A stretch of 64,000 nucleotides of DNA, taken from positions 2,736,182-2,800,181 of the forward strand of contig CM070518.1 in NCBI GenBank assembly GCA_036346375.1. The letters are read 5' to 3'. Positions 46,990 through 58,149 of the stretch are shown here, piece after piece (position 1 is the first letter of the stretch; every line of letters starts with the position of its first letter). The notes beneath the pieces are model-generated. The model was not told where the DNA came from and did not search any database. It saw only the letters and a list, made by a program, of their open reading frames with translations. This DNA comes from Guadua angustifolia (lineage: Eukaryota > Streptophyta > Magnoliopsida > Poales > Poaceae). The position numbers and the translations under genes were made by a program.

Positions 46990-48000
46990 ACTTACAATTC
47001 TTTCATGGATAGAACTTCAAGAACAACTCTATGTTGTAGGAATTCACCGAGCCTCGCCGTCCTCATTAATAACCGGACCGCCCAGTCGAGATACTAAAAC
47101 CACCTTAAAGGGCCCTCCCACGGGAGACAACTTGTGCAACCCGGCATGCGTCCCGATTCTCAAGAAGACCTGTTGCCTTTGCCGTTGTCCTCTGAGACCC
47201 GTGTGGCGTGGTACCGCCTGAGGCTTTACTAATACCGGGCGGCGAAGGGTGGCCTGATCACGCACTTCCTCCAAGAGGTTGACTTCTCCTCGCCAGAGAT
47301 CTTCTTGGCCTTCCTCGTTGAACGCCGAGACGCACAGAGAACCGAGCGATAGCTCAGAGGGGAGAACAGTTTCCGCCCCGTACACCAGGAAGAAAGGCGT
47401 CTCGCCAGTAGCCCGACTGGGCATGGTGCGAAGCGACCATAGCACAGCCGGGAGTTCTTCCGTCCACCGTGCCCCCCGCCAGGAGCCGATCAAACGCCTC
47501 GTCTTGAGGCCCTTCAATACCGGTAGCGTTGCTGCTTCGCTGACCATTACTCTGGGGTGGGCCACCAAGCAAAACATACCTTGGTGCCCATCTCGTCCAC
47601 GTAACTCTAGAAAGGCCGCTACCGGTGAATTGGGTCCCGTTATCGGTGATGATGCGGTTGGCGACTCCAAAGCGGTGAAGATCCGTGCATGAATTTGATA
47701 GCGCCGAAGTCGTAATGGCACGCATCGCTTGACCCACCCACTTGGTGAACTTGTCGATGGCGGCGAAGAGATGGGTGAAGCCTCTGTGGCTCGGGAATGG
47801 GCTCAGATATCGGCCCCGCATCGCAAACGCCGAGAGCGGGATGGTTTGCAGAGCTTGGGCTGGTCGGTGGATCTGCTTGGCGAAGAACTGACAAGCTTCG
47901 CATTTCCTCACCAGCTCGCAAGCATCCTGGAGGGCAGTAGGCCAATAAAATCCTTGGCGAAACGCTTTACCGACTAGCGTTAGTGGGACATATGGCTCCT
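46990..48000 (-). pseudogene. Integrase region of Gypsy-A pol
   Basis: The minus-strand readings contain RKCEACQFFAKQIHRPAQAL (end of the zinc-binding and linker part), FPSHRGFTHLFAAIDKFTKW (first catalytic Asp), ANRIITDNGTQFTGSG (second Asp) and a shifted PQSNGQ before the Glu region. ELPAVLWSLRTMPSRATGET, PFFLVYGAETVLPSELSLGS and KLSPVGGPFKV (C-terminal domain) follow. These are the Gypsy integrase core landmarks in order. Two or more frameshifts separate the core from the C-terminal part. It would act in the nucleus to insert the element. Confidence 0.9.
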
Positions 48001-48333
48001 TTGCGACACGCCCATGGATATCGAGAGGTTGCGCCCTCTTCCCGAGTGATGCACTTCAAGAGAACTCCGTTTACGCTCTGGCAGATAGGTCCCCACCTAC
48101 CCGAGTATAGCACTTGGCCTTATGCAATCTTCTCACCGAGGCATCATCGTCGGGGATCACTTGGTCACGCAGAAGGCTAGGATAGGATCCATCCACTAAC
48201 CTTCTCGCCAAGCATGGCGAACACTCGGTGCTCATGGGCACTCCACTCGGCCAAGCTTTTCCCTAGTGCTACATTGGCAAGACCGCCGCCTTCCTCCCGG
48301 ACTGGGGCCGAGGCGGCACGCCGCCTTCCCGCC

Positions 48334-49014
48334 TCAATCCGGAGGCAGCAATGCACCGCCTTTCCTCGCTTGAGCCGAGGTCAGAACGGCCATGCCGCTG
48401 CCCCCACTGAACTGGGGCTGCGGCAATGACACCATCATCCCCACCTGAGCGGGGGTTATGGCGGATGGTCGCGATAGTCTTTCTTTGAAGACCCCGACCG
48501 GAACAGAAGCTTTTGAGGACGCAACCTGTGAAAGCCCGTCTACGAGGTGGTTGTCACGTCGAGGGATATGAACATACCCCAATCCTTCAAAGTGGCGCAC
48601 CATTTTTCGGACCTCCATCAGGTACGCCGCCATGGTGGGGTCAGAACATTGGAATTCCTTCCGCACTTGGTTGATGACTAGCAGGGAGTCACCCTTGACT
48701 TGGAGGCGCCGGATGCCCAGCGCCGAAGCGATGCGCAGCCTTGCCAGCAAGCCCTCATACTCAGCTACGTTGTTTGTGGCCTTAAAGTCGAGGGCGACCA
48801 CATACCGGAGGGTGTCACCGGTCGGGGAAACCAGGACAACCCCGCGCCTTCCCGCCTGAATGAGCCATCGAAGAATAAGGTCCAGGGAGAAGGCGCGGGT
48901 GCTTTGCTCGCCAGGAGTGGCGGAGTCCACTCGGCGATTTAACTCCACCATTCTGGCTCTTGATGGCGGTAAGGGTACAAATTTGAGGTTAAATTCCCCA
49001 GCCCAATCGACCAT
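48334..49014 (-). pseudogene. RNase H-like region of Gypsy-A pol
   Basis: A 226-residue open reading includes FKATNNVAEYEGLLARLRIA, then LGIRRLQVKGDSLLVINQV, YLMEVRKMVRHFEGLGYVHI and PRRDNHLVDGLSQVA. This is the second RNase H-type domain typical of plant Gypsy polyproteins with catalytic acidic residues (E in AEYEG, D in GDS, D in DNHLVD). It lies between reverse transcriptase and integrase, and it is one of the longest uninterrupted coding pieces in Gypsy-A. Confidence 0.88.
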
Positions 49015-50214
49015 TTAGCAATACGGCCTTCGCTTCACTTGCCAGGAGAATTTCTTGCAGAGGGTAGGCCGTGACCACGGTGATTTCTCGCCCTTTGAAA
49101 TAATGCCGCAGCTTCCTGGACGCCACCAAGACCGCATACAGCATTTTTTGAGCCTGCGGGTATCAAGTCTCCGCTTCATGCAATACCTTGCTGATGTAGT
49201 AGACCGGCTTCTAGACAGCTTCCCTCCAAGAACCAAGATCAAGGCCACCACCTCGAGAGGCAGCAATGTCAGAGCAACGGCCACCCTGCAGGGAGACCAA
49301 AGACCGGGGAGAGGTGAGGTATTGCTTCAAGTCTTCAAATGCCTTATGTGCCTCATCCGTCCACTCAAAGTGGTTAGTCTTCTTCATCGACTTTGAATGT
49401 AGCAAGCTTCTCTCTCCCAATCGGGCGATAAACCGCCTCAGGAGGCTGGTGGATCGCCGCACCTTTGAACTGCTTGAGTCGTGACCGCGCTTCATGTGCT
49501 CGATGGCGCTTATCTTGTCGATTGGTTTCAATACCGGTTGCTGACATCAGAAACCCAAAGCAATCTTTGGAGGGCACACCAAACACACATTTTTTCGGGT
49601 TGAGCTTGAGCAATTCTTCCGAGGGTTAGCAAAAGTTTCCTCCGTGTCTTGGATTAGTTCTTCGTTCTTTTTAATCTTCACAACTAAGTCGTCAACGAGA
49701 CTCAAGATTTCGCCCTATCTCATGCAAGGAAAGTAATATGCATGGCACGTTGATAAGTGGAACCAGATTCTTTAAACCAAAAGCCATTCTAACATAACAA
49801 TAAACACCCTTAGGGTTACAAAAGCGCTTCTCTTCATCTTCTACCGCCATGCTAACTGGTGGTACCCGAGTATGCGCCCGTAGCACAACAACAAGACTCT
49901 ACCGTGGAGTCAACAATGAGGTCGACTCCATAGGGGTAAGGATCCTTCGGCAGGCCTTGTTGAGGTCGGTGAAGTCGATACACATACGCCCATCTCCGTT
50001 GGACTTCTTGACAAGCATGTGGTTGGCAAGCCACCGGTGAGAGACTTCGACTATCCTGGCGTAGTAGCTTCTCTACCTCCTCCCGAATGGCATCTTGCCA
50101 CTTCAACGCCTGCCTCCGACCTTTTCTTCGGATTGGGCGCGCGGGAGCATTGTTAATCGGTGCTCGATCACCTCCTGGGACCCCAACCATGTCTGACGGT
50201 TGCCGGCGTAACAC
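49015..50214 (-). pseudogene. Reverse transcriptase region of Gypsy-A pol
   Basis: Broken readings contain KWQDAIREEVEKLLRQ, a FTDLNKACPKDPYP-like stretch near 49960 and the VDLIVDSTV segment. KGVYCYVRMAFGLKN is near 49790. The catalytic box near 49690 reads as VDD-LVVK in a shifted frame, with the usual preceding Tyr codon changed. Further on, ECNKFGFL-type and FKWTDEAHKAFEDLKQYLTS-type text (near 49340) marks the first RNase H segment. Frameshifts occur about every 100-200 bases. Confidence 0.85.
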
Positions 50215-50221
50215 GCCGGAG

Positions 50222-50943
50222 TTAGATCGAGGAAGGTGACGAGCGCTGCCTTCCTATTTGGCACCGAGGTCGGGCGCCAATGTTGATGGTCTTTGGGCTC
50301 GCCTTACTCGTATGCACCACCTTAACCTCACCCCAGAGCTGTGAGGCTCGGTCCGGCCCGAGGGGCTCCCGAGCGGCGACGCCAAGACGCCCGACGCAGT
50401 GGCGCCGGCCAGTCCCATACCGCCAGGCAGCGCAAGGCCTCGACCTGTCCCACTGAATTGTAATGGGGCCGCTGGCCCTAAGATCTTCACCACCATGTAG
50501 GCATAGTGGGTTGTCAGCCATGAACTTGACCAACGCCGGTCGGCCAAGCAAGGCATTGTAGGGGAGGTCGAAATCAGCGACCTCGAAGTCCACCATCTCG
50601 GTGCGGTAATTGTCTTTCTCCCCGAAGGTGACGGGGAGGCGCACTTGACCGAGGGGCATTAAACCAGCCTCCGAGGCTACCCCGAAGAAAGGCAGAGCGG
50701 ACGCAGATCTGCTGCGGGATCTCGAGCACCAGAATGCCGAAGAGGACAGGAGGTTGATGGAACTCCCTCCGTCCACCAACACACGCCCCAGCCGTACATT
50801 CCAGATGGTGGGCGACACCACGATCGGGAGATGTCCAAGGCTAGTGGTGCTTTCAGAGTGGTCGGTCTGACTGAAAGTGATCGTCTCCTCCGACCACTTC
50901 AAAGATCCGACCACCGAGCCCGACGCTATGGCGACACTTCTCT
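50222..50943 (-). pseudogene. Aspartic protease region of Gypsy-A
   Basis: An open reading of about 280 residues spans 50222-51064. Its protease core is WNVRLGRVLVDGGSSINLLS (active-site Asp in DGGSS, the variant used in this plant lineage), MPLGQVRLPVTFGEKDNYRT and FDLPYNALLGRPALVKFMA (the hydrophobic-Gly flap partner). In the family this enzyme cleaves the Gag-Pol polyprotein. The C-terminal part after about 50430 loses family similarity, probably through a frameshift. Confidence 0.88.
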
Positions 50944-52190
50944 TTAGTCGCTTTGGCGCGGCGTTGAGGAAAGGTGGACGAACCACCATGGATGTATGCC
51001 ACGGCGGATCCGCCTGGCTTTGGAAGGCCATGGGTCTTCGTCTTGGTCGTCGTTGGGGCGGCACTCCTTGAGCCGCTGCTCCACCATTTTATTCACGACC
51101 CGATAACCGTCCAGGTCATGAGTATTGGTTCGGTGGATTGGGCAGTAGAGCTCGACCTCCTTTTGCTCACGGCGGTCATTCCTACGACCGCGGTGGTCAT
51201 CACGCCAGTCTCGGCGATCATCACGCCGGTCACGGCGGTCGTCGCGCCGGTCACGGCGGTTGCTCTCGCGGTGCGAGGTCACCGTGGTCACGTTCGACGG
51301 CCAAGACCCGCCTGGTCTCTCTTGCCTCACGCTTCCGCGCCTTCTTGCCCACATGGCTGGAACCCTTCGAGGTTCTCGGCTTCGCCCTACCTCGGCCGCC
51401 CTGGGGACGCCGCCCCTTGTTCTCATGCCCAAGACACTTATGTGCGAGGGAGAAGAGCTCAGAGGTGGTACTGATGGTACGGGTAGCCATCTTCTCCTTC
51501 ATCTTACGATCTCGGACGCCTCTTCGAAAGGCGATGACGACCGATTGCTCAAATGTGGGGATCGTGGTTGCGGCGTTGGCAAATCGACGGATGAAGTCGC
51601 GCAATGACTCTTCTCCTCGCTTCCAGTATGGGACGTCGCCCTCCACACCGTCACAAGAAAGGAGCCTTGAAAGTTGGCGACGAAGAGGCCGCACAACTCC
51701 TCCCACGAGTGCACCGACCCTCGAGGGAGGTTTAAGAGCCAAGAACAGGCAGAGCCCGTCAAGGCCGTTGGGAGGTAATTGGCCATGATCTTTTCAGATC
51801 CGCCAGCCGCTCGCACCACCGTGGTATATATCTGCAGAATTCCTCCGTGTTGGTGGTGCCGCCATACTTTCTATGGATGCTTCATGAACTGTCGAGCCAC
51901 GCCACGCCGGGCGCAGCTGCCGGAGAAGGCTCTGCACTGACGCCATAAAGGGAGCCCACCACTCGGAGGTCCGGCCCGAGACTGCTCCGGAGCGCGAGTC
52001 GGCTTCCTATAGAGTCGGAGGAGTGAACCTCCTCCTTGGTCCGAGAGTGAGAGTCATGGGAGGGACTCTCACCGTCAGAGGCTATCCACTTCCCGTGGTA
52101 GTGCTCCTTGGCCGGGTGGCGCGGCAGGCGACCACGGAGGTCATTACACGTTGCGGCGGCGGCCATCCAAGTGCGTTCGGAGGTCCCCAA
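50944..52190 (-). pseudogene. Gag region of Gypsy-A
   Basis: Pieces on the minus strand: ANYLPTALTGSACSWLLNLP, SVHSWEELCGLFVANFQGSF (near 51740-51660); in the next frame YWKRGEESLRDFIRRFANAA, IAFRRGVRDRKMKEKMATR (near 51600-51480) and LFSLAHKCLGHENKG. These match the plant retrotransposon gag domain. Near 51180-51260 a short tandem DNA repeat encodes RRDDRRDRRDDRRDWRDD, and YCPIHRTNTHDLDGYRVV follows as the zinc-binding remnant. The N-terminal part (51882-52190) is not clearly readable. Confidence 0.85.
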
Positions 52191-52699
52191 TGTCCCTTAT
52201 GAATCGGGACCAACTCACAAGGCTTCTTCCTTTCGGCTCCATCTCGCCGCCGAGCTACTCCGTTAGGCGGCTAGACGCCTGGTGCGTTCAAAGACGCGCT
52301 TCAGTAACGGGTACCGACGCGGTACCCGCCGGTCGGGGAGCCCTACCCGAAGTTGGGCCGCGCCCACGAGACCGGCGATGTTCGCAGCCCACGGGAGGCG
52401 AGGAGTTCATCATGAAGTTCCACCCCGAGGGTGGTCCAAGAGGAGGCGAACCGCATGCGTGTTCTCGGGCAGAGTGGCTACCTCCATGGCCACCGATGTC
52501 GCACGGGTGCTCGCCGCCTCAAAGGAGAATGTCGCCACCTGCAGGGCGGGGTGAGACAATCGCCGCCCGGCGAGATCGCGGGATGCGCCTGGCGACGCCG
52601 CCCGCCGCTTGACGTTGAGAACTCGCCATCTCCAAATGGGCGGGCTTGCTTCCAAATCACGGACACCGAAGTCCGCCGGGGAGTTGGCCGGGAGAACCA
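52191..52699 (-). other. Gypsy-A 5' untranslated region
   Basis: GC-rich sequence between the primer binding site and the readable gag. Long ORFs here on both strands are compositional and carry no recognised motif. Confidence 0.5.
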
Positions 52700-52728
52700 A
52701 CCACTTTCCCCTACAGCGCGACCACGCC
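52700..52728 (-). promoter_or_regulatory. Degenerate primer binding site of Gypsy-A
   Basis: Directly inside the right LTR the minus strand reads GGCGTGGTCGCGCTGTAGGG. It resembles the TGGCGCCGTCTGTGGGGAA primer site of grass Gypsy elements, with substitutions. Position and partial match support the LTR boundary at 52729 and the minus orientation. Confidence 0.55.
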
Positions 52729-53861
52729 TGGCAGATTCCACTGACAGCCCGAGTCTACAGACCGGGTTTGGTTCAGTAGGAGGGCATCTTCGCGGCTGGC
52801 AAACCCTAGCGAGTGAAAACCCTAATGACTCCCACACGAAGGACTCCGGAGCCTATGAACTAAGATGACACAAAGATTTTTACCCAGGTTCAGGCCCCCT
52901 CAACCAGGGTAATAGCCTTACGTCCAGCTAGATCTTTTATAGAGTGTTTGAAGCTAGTACAGAGCTTTTGGGTTACAAGTTCTTCCTTAGGCTCTACTGC
53001 TGAACTCTCGATCGTTCGACCCCCTCTTCCCTATGCACTAGAGGGCCCTTATATAGCCCAGGCTAACGGGGGTAGGTAAAACGGGGGTCATCATGCCGAT
53101 CTTCATACATTTATTACTCCTTCCAGGTTTGTCCTGCTCCTCCAAATTTCATTAAATGCCGACGCATAGCTTCGTCCGATCCGCCCGGGATGTGACCCCT
53201 TTGCGACGGGTAGGTGAGAGGCGTCAGAGGAATGGGCTTGTAGCAAATCCTCGCAATAAGGACTCGACACAGCAGAGGCTGCCACCTAGCATAGTACGAT
53301 AGGGAAGGAGACTTCGAGGCGGCCACTCGCCCCATCTTTTTTGCCTTGGGCGGGGCGGCGAGTGGTGTCTCGCCCACCGCTGCTCGAACGCCACGTGGCC
53401 AAGACTGGCGGCCGGGCGTGTTTCACCCATCCGCTTGCTGTGCCGCCACGGGCCGGGTGTCGCCGCAGGCGCCCTCGCCCACCGCCACCGAACGCCAGTG
53501 GGTTTAAGATTGGCGATGGGCGGTTTCGCCCACCCACCTACCAAAGCCGCCACGGCCGGGCGCCGCGCAGCAGGCGCCTCGCCCACCACCGCCGGACGCC
53601 ACGAGGCTCAAGACTGCCGGGTGGGCGGTTTCGCCACCCGCCGCCAAAGCCGCCACGGGCCGGCGCGCATGGCAGGGCCTCGCCCACCTACTCACCGAAC
53701 GCCACGCGGCCGCAAGACTGCGGCGGGCGTGTTTGCCCACCCACCGCCAAAGCCGCCACGTGGGTTGGGCGCCGGCGAGCAGGTGTCGCCGCCACCGCCG
53801 CCGGACGCCACGTGGGCGACGAAAGTGCGTCGGAGGGTACCCAACAGAGAGTACGCTGACA
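52729..53861 (-). repeat. Gypsy-A 5' LTR (right copy)
   Basis: Same length as the left copy. It contains the TATA box at 53048-53056 and the GC-rich minisatellite at about 53380-53830. Its outermost left bases (TGGCAGATTCCA) differ from the left copy (TGTCGGCGTATTCCA). It is followed by the duplication ATGAG and then by TNP2 sequence of CACTA-2. Confidence 0.9.
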
Positions 53862-53866
53862 ATGAG

Positions 53867-54424
53867 CGATAACAAACCATTGAATGCCTTGTCCGACACA
53901 CCATTTGTGGCCTTCCGCTGCATGAGTTCTAGTGTAGTACGCAGACTTTTTGTGGCCCCGTCTACGCTTTGGGTACAAAGCGCCTGCGGGTCCTCTACCA
54001 TGCTCAAACTTCTTGTATTATCTTTCCTCTCGTGAACTCTCCTCTCCATCACGGAGCATCCGATCTAGCTCATCATCGCCAAACTCATCGAAAGTGTATC
54101 TTCCACGGACCCGTATTGAGTGGTGTCCAAGATCTTCGTTGGCTCTATCTTCCTCTTCTTCGCCTTCTTCATCGCCTTCTGTCGAATCGCCTGCTGTTTC
54201 ACCATGGTGGGTCCAGCGAGTATAGTTTGCCATGAAACCTCTCGTGATCACATGCCTCATAACCATCCATCATTCGGAGTGCTCCTTCTCATTTTTGCGC
54301 CCACGCACGGACAACGATGAAGCTTCCTAGAGGCAAGAATGCAACCGCGCCGAGAAACTCCTTCATGCCATCTCTCGAACTCTCTTGACCGACGGTCCGC
54401 ATTGTACATCCATTGCCGGTTCAT
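53867..54424 (-). pseudogene. TNP2 transposase of CACTA-2, N-terminal segment
   Basis: An ATG at 54424 starts MNRQWMYNADRRSREFERWH, the transposase-associated domain (PF13963). After frameshifts, FMANYTRWTHHGETAGD near 54230 and an acidic run (EGDEEGEEEEDRANEDL) near 54160 match the linker seen in plant TNP2 proteins, followed by FDEFGDDELDRMLRDGE near 54070. The piece stops where Gypsy-A was inserted and continues in 34557-34775. Confidence 0.83.
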
Positions 54425-55009
54425 CTACACTAATAAAAATAATAACAACATCTATCACAATATTTAATTAAAGCTAACTATGTCTAATAGTTTTGTATTT
54501 TTTTAATCATTATGTATTCTTTTAACTAAAGCCAAGTAATTATTTCTAATCCTCCTGCATTTTTTTTAAATAAAACTAACTAATTGTTACATTTTCATGC
54601 AAATCTTTTCTATCATTCCGCATTTTAATTTTACTAAATAAAAATTATTTTTTACCCCTTCCCCACCTTTGTAATTTTTCATCATTTCACATTTATTGCA
54701 TTTGATTTCATACACCAAACAATATATCACCTTAAGAACAAAAAAATAAGCCAACAACAGAAACACTACTTCCCACAAGAACAAAACATTATTTCTCAAC
54801 ATCCAATGCACAAAAAACATCAATATCTAGGTGAGAAGGATGTCAAGAACATGTTACCTTAGGAACAATTAATTCGAGCTAATAGCCTCAATTGAAAATT
54901 TTGGCAAAGACCTCCACCCATGAATCGCTCTCGCCCACCACTCTGCCCTGTCTGCGAACTCGGGAGGAAGATGGGGTTTAAAATGTTGAAGATGGGTTTA
55001 AATGCGCTG
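54425..55009 (-). other. 5' intron and leader of the CACTA-2 transposase gene
   Basis: AT-rich non-coding sequence from the transposase ATG to the subterminal repeats. It is probably intron followed, on the right, by a short GC-richer leader (54900-55000). No motif is visible in the ORFs. Confidence 0.45.
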
Positions 55010-55241
55010 CTTTGAAGGGGATCTCTACAAGCGCTTCTACACACGAACCGCTCGATCCTCACCTCTAGAAGCGATTCAGATCTAGAACCGCTTCTAGATC
55101 TCTCGAAGCGGTTCTAAACACGAACCGCTTCTAGAGACCCCTTCCCACCCGGTTGCTCCACTAACCGCTTAGGCACGAGAGCACAAGGTGCGACCTAATC
55201 GCTTGTGATAGACCGGTTGTGAAGGCCGGTTCTGTAGTAGT
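55010..55241. repeat. 5' subterminal repeats and TIR of CACTA-2
   Basis: Repeated CTAGAAGCGGTT and AACCGCTTCTAGA motifs in both orientations, with a near-perfect pair at 55080-55135, end in GGCCGGTTCTGTAGTAGT. The last base of the TIR is missing, and the CTA duplication follows at 55242-55244. Confidence 0.85.
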
Positions 55242-55244
55242 CTA

Positions 55245-57060
55245 TGACATAATCTTCGACAATTATTTAGTTTAGTGATCACTCATGAATGAGATAGTTC
55301 TTAACAATATTTAGGTGATGGAATCACATTGTAGGATCGAAATATACTAATGTAGCAATCAGAGGAGGGGTGAATGATTGCGCGGAAGCTAAAATCAAAA
55401 TTTTGAACTTTTCAAACACCCCAATTGAAACTCAAATTACTTGGAAATCAGTTTATGCAGTTGGGAAACCAATAGACCAGTCTGGGCGACCAGTAGATCA
55501 CTTGGATGACCAGTTTGGGCACTTGGGCAAGCAGGTTGGGCAACCACGTGAGCAACCTGGGCGAGCAGACCGACACACGTTCACTAAAACAGAAATTCCT
55601 GAAGATCCCACCGTTGGATTGATGTGAACATTTAACTGTAGAAACTAGACTCAATTCCAAAGCTAACAAAAAAAGAATCAGGTCAATCGGATCTACGGAT
55701 CTAAAGTTATGACCTTCGCAAGTTTGGGCGAGCAGGTGAGCAGGTTGGGCGACCAGGCTAGCAGTCTGGGCGACCACAAATTACCAAAGATCTAACCATT
55801 AGATTGATGTGAAATTTTAACTGTAGAAACTAGATTCAATTATGAATCAAACCCAATAAGAATCAATCCGATCGGATCTACGGATCAAAAGATATTACCT
55901 TCGCAATTGAACTGATGCAGCAAGGACGAAGAAACGTGACTCAAAAGCTGCGACGGACCAAACTCCAGAGAAGACAATTGCTGATGTTCAAGAGATCTAA
56001 TCTTCTAGTAGCGCACTGTAGAACTTCAAGCCTCATGCATGCATGCATGGAAGAACAACTAGCGTAACAATTAACTAGTCGCCGCCGCTAGCCAAGATGT
56101 CTTCTATCTTCAAGCTGTTGAGAACAAAACTTCTAGCCGCAAGCCAAAAGCAAATCACAGCCGCAAGAAGTAGCTCTCTGAATGATTGATTTTTATTTCA
56201 TTGTCTAAAGTACTCCAACACAAGAGTACAAACCCTAATACCTAGCTCTCGAGAATAAACAGGGGACACCTCCCCCTATTTATACAGAGCAAACATAACG
56301 AGATTGAATACAACTCCTCTTCCAACATGGAAAGAGTTCGTATCTATCTCTACTTGGCCCAACATGGCCAAAACCAAAACCTTACACGCATGTACAGCCC
56401 ACATGCTGTAAATACGTGACTAACCAGCCTCCATGTGCATGTTCTCTAGCCCGAACGTCCCGCATGACATCCTTGACCACCAAGACCTCGATTCCTCCCT
56501 GAATCTAGTCTCGAACCTCAGTTCCTCCATGAACCTAGTTCTGGTCCCATCATCGACCACGTTCGCCCTCAAGCAACACCTGCATATGAATAAACAAACA
56601 AACAAATCCGAGCACAAGTCCACGACTTAACTCAAAGTTAATCCATGCAACCACTCACACGAGTGCATTGCATCAAGCAAAACCATCATCATGCTATCAC
56701 TAGCATATCAAAAAAATCCGAGCACAAGTCCATGACTTGACTCAAAATCAATCCATGCAACCACTCACACGAGCGCGTTGCATTAAGCAAAACCATAATC
56801 ATGCTATCACCAGCATAATAAGCATATCACCATAGCAAATGCACAAGCACCATACATGCCATAACCAAAACCACTTAGCAATGCCACTTTCACCAATCAG
56901 CCAATTTTTCATCACATGATTTCACACACATAGTTGCAATAATGGACATACGATCTTAGCTGGTTATCTTTGTTAAATTAAGAGCTGTGGTTGTTTATCT
57001 ATTGTTTAATTAATCTTGTTCATCATCATAGACAATAGTTAAAAGTTGCTCCCGAACACA
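55245..57060 (-). other. Probable old LTR-retrotransposon remnant with local duplications
   Basis: No reading frame is supported. The minus strand has a TATAAATAGGGGGAGG promoter-like box near 56270-56285 followed by a leader-like stretch, which suggests an LTR read on the minus strand. Three local repeats are visible: GGGCGACCAG-type units at 55475-55570 and 55725-55775; a unit of about 185 bp around TTTAACTGTAGAAACTAGA (55630 and 55815); and a tandem unit of about 110 bp starting ATCCGAGCACAAGTCCA at 56606 and 56716. I cannot name the family. Confidence 0.4.
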
Positions 57061-57420
57061 CACTACTACAAAAAGGTGTATATTAGATGCCTCATCACTG
57101 ATGGTTTACAAAAACCGTGTGTGTTAAAGCTAATCACATACGGTTTTTCTAGCACGACCGTCAAAGCTACAGGATACGCTATGAACTGTCTGTGATAAAC
57201 TGATATCATAGACGGTTTGTCACACAAACCATCTGCGAAGTATCACAAATAATTTGTACCAGGAATCGTCTGTCATATGAATACATATCACAAATGTTTT
57301 TTTACAGAAAATAATCTATGATACTACACAGACGGTTTGTGGAACGAACTGTCTATGATATGACTACATATCTCAGATGGTTTTTCAGTAAATTGTCTGT
57401 GATAACTCTTCTCTAAACTA
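57061..57420. repeat. Left TIR and subterminal repeats of CACTA-4
   Basis: CACTACTACAAAAAGG followed by many copies of AGACGGTTTGT, AAACCATCTG and CTGTCTGTGATAA in alternating orientation, the organisation expected for a CACTA end. The motif differs from those of the other CACTA elements here. Confidence 0.7.
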
Positions 57421-57687
57421 ATAAAAAGAGGACTTTACCCTGTTTGCCCAATCACATGCATTGTAGCACCTATCGGCCCTCGCCCCGTCATGTACCTATC
57501 ACCCCCCACGTTCCCCCTAACCATGCACGTCGCCCCCTCACTCGTAACGCCCTCGCCCATCACGCCCATCGCCCACACCCCCAGCCCCTTTCTCACCCCT
57601 CACACCGTCGCCCTTGCCTGTGCAGTAGTTTCTCAGCCCATTCCCCTCCCCCAAGAGCCTTGCTAGTCACCTGCGCCCGTCGTCGAC

Positions 57688-57782
57688 AAGAAGGTGATAG
57701 GAGAGGGTGGCTACGACATTGTGTACCATGACTTGCTTGAGGATGGCACACAAATCGTTGTCAAAAACTTGCTAAGTAATAG
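57688..57782 (+). pseudogene. Captured exon of a receptor-like protein kinase
   Basis: The reading KKVIGEGGYDIVYHDLLEDG, then TQIVVKNLLSN, matches the glycine-rich loop (G-x-G-x-x-G region, IGEGGYG-V-Y in the family) and the ATP-binding Lys box (VAVKNLL-NN) of plant receptor-like cytoplasmic kinases. It ends in AATAG|GTAATG, a splice donor that splits the arginine codon after NN, where I recall introns in this family. The third glycine of the loop is Asp here. Upstream sequence (57440-57680) is Pro/His-rich and may be a hybrid leader. Only about 31 codons are present, so it cannot encode an active kinase. Confidence 0.72.
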
Positions 57783-58149
57783 GTAATGATACTTCCCTTG
57801 AACTGAAGTACTACCAAATTTAGAAGCTTGTGTTGATTTGCATCTAATTTTAGAATGCCTTAATTTGAAGTTTAAGTAAGTGTATTATCGAATATCTAAA
57901 TACGAGATATGGGTATATATGCCATAAAGTCAAATGTCATACCATGTATATCTCTACCAGCATTTGAAAACTCCAGATATTTCAAGCCCAGCTCAGCAGG
58001 ATAAGATATACGGAGAAGGAATATCCTCATATGGAGCAGGATCTGATCGTATTCCCGATACGAAGAGACCTACTCGAGTACACCCGGAGGCTATGAAAAT
58101 TTAGGTGGGATACGGAGATCATAACAGCAACAAGACTCCACATCGACCA
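57783..58149 (+). other. Intron-like and LTR-like sequence left of the solo LTR
   Basis: The first part may be the start of the captured kinase intron. From about 57965 the text resembles one side of another grass LTR whose remainder continues after the solo LTR (59408-59735), which has a CTATATAATGACC promoter-like box near 59428 and GGAGTAGGGTATTAC near 59662. Boundaries are not determinable by eye. Confidence 0.35.

Larger units (their letters stand above)
34776..53861 (-). mobile_element. Gypsy-A, LTR retrotransposon with antisense ORF, nested in CACTA-2
   Basis: Two LTRs of equal span, 34776-35908 and 52729-53861 (1133 bp each, TGTCGGCG at one end and CGACA or TGACA at the other), are flanked by the 5-bp duplication ATGAG (34771-34775 and 53862-53866). 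The minus strand has gag, protease, reverse transcriptase, RNase H and integrase in that order, which is the Gypsy/Metaviridae order. The plus strand carries an additional long ORF between integrase and the 3' LTR, as in grass Gypsy lineages with an antisense PF04195-type gene. Gypsy-B interrupts that ORF. All coding parts contain frameshifts or stops. Confidence 0.93.
11382..55241 (-). mobile_element. CACTA-2, autonomous-type CACTA element carrying nested insertions
   Basis: The left terminus reads CACTACTACAGAACCGGC from 11382. The right terminus on the minus strand reads ACTACTACAGAACCGGCC from 55241, with only the outermost base missing. A CTA target duplication flanks both ends. Both termini carry AAGCGGTT/AACCGCTT motifs. 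The order on the minus strand is TNP2 transposase (from 54424), internal foldback block (16815-18013), then the Ulp1-type second gene (15499-11932). The 43.9-kb span contains CACTA-3 (12.9 kb) and Gypsy-A (19.1 kb), both inside the TNP2 gene, leaving roughly 11.9 kb of original element. Confidence 0.9.

Noticed and set aside
57690..57782. A functional kinase gene
   Set aside because: Only one exon of about 31 codons is present; the rest of the catalytic domain is missing and the surrounding sequence is transposon.
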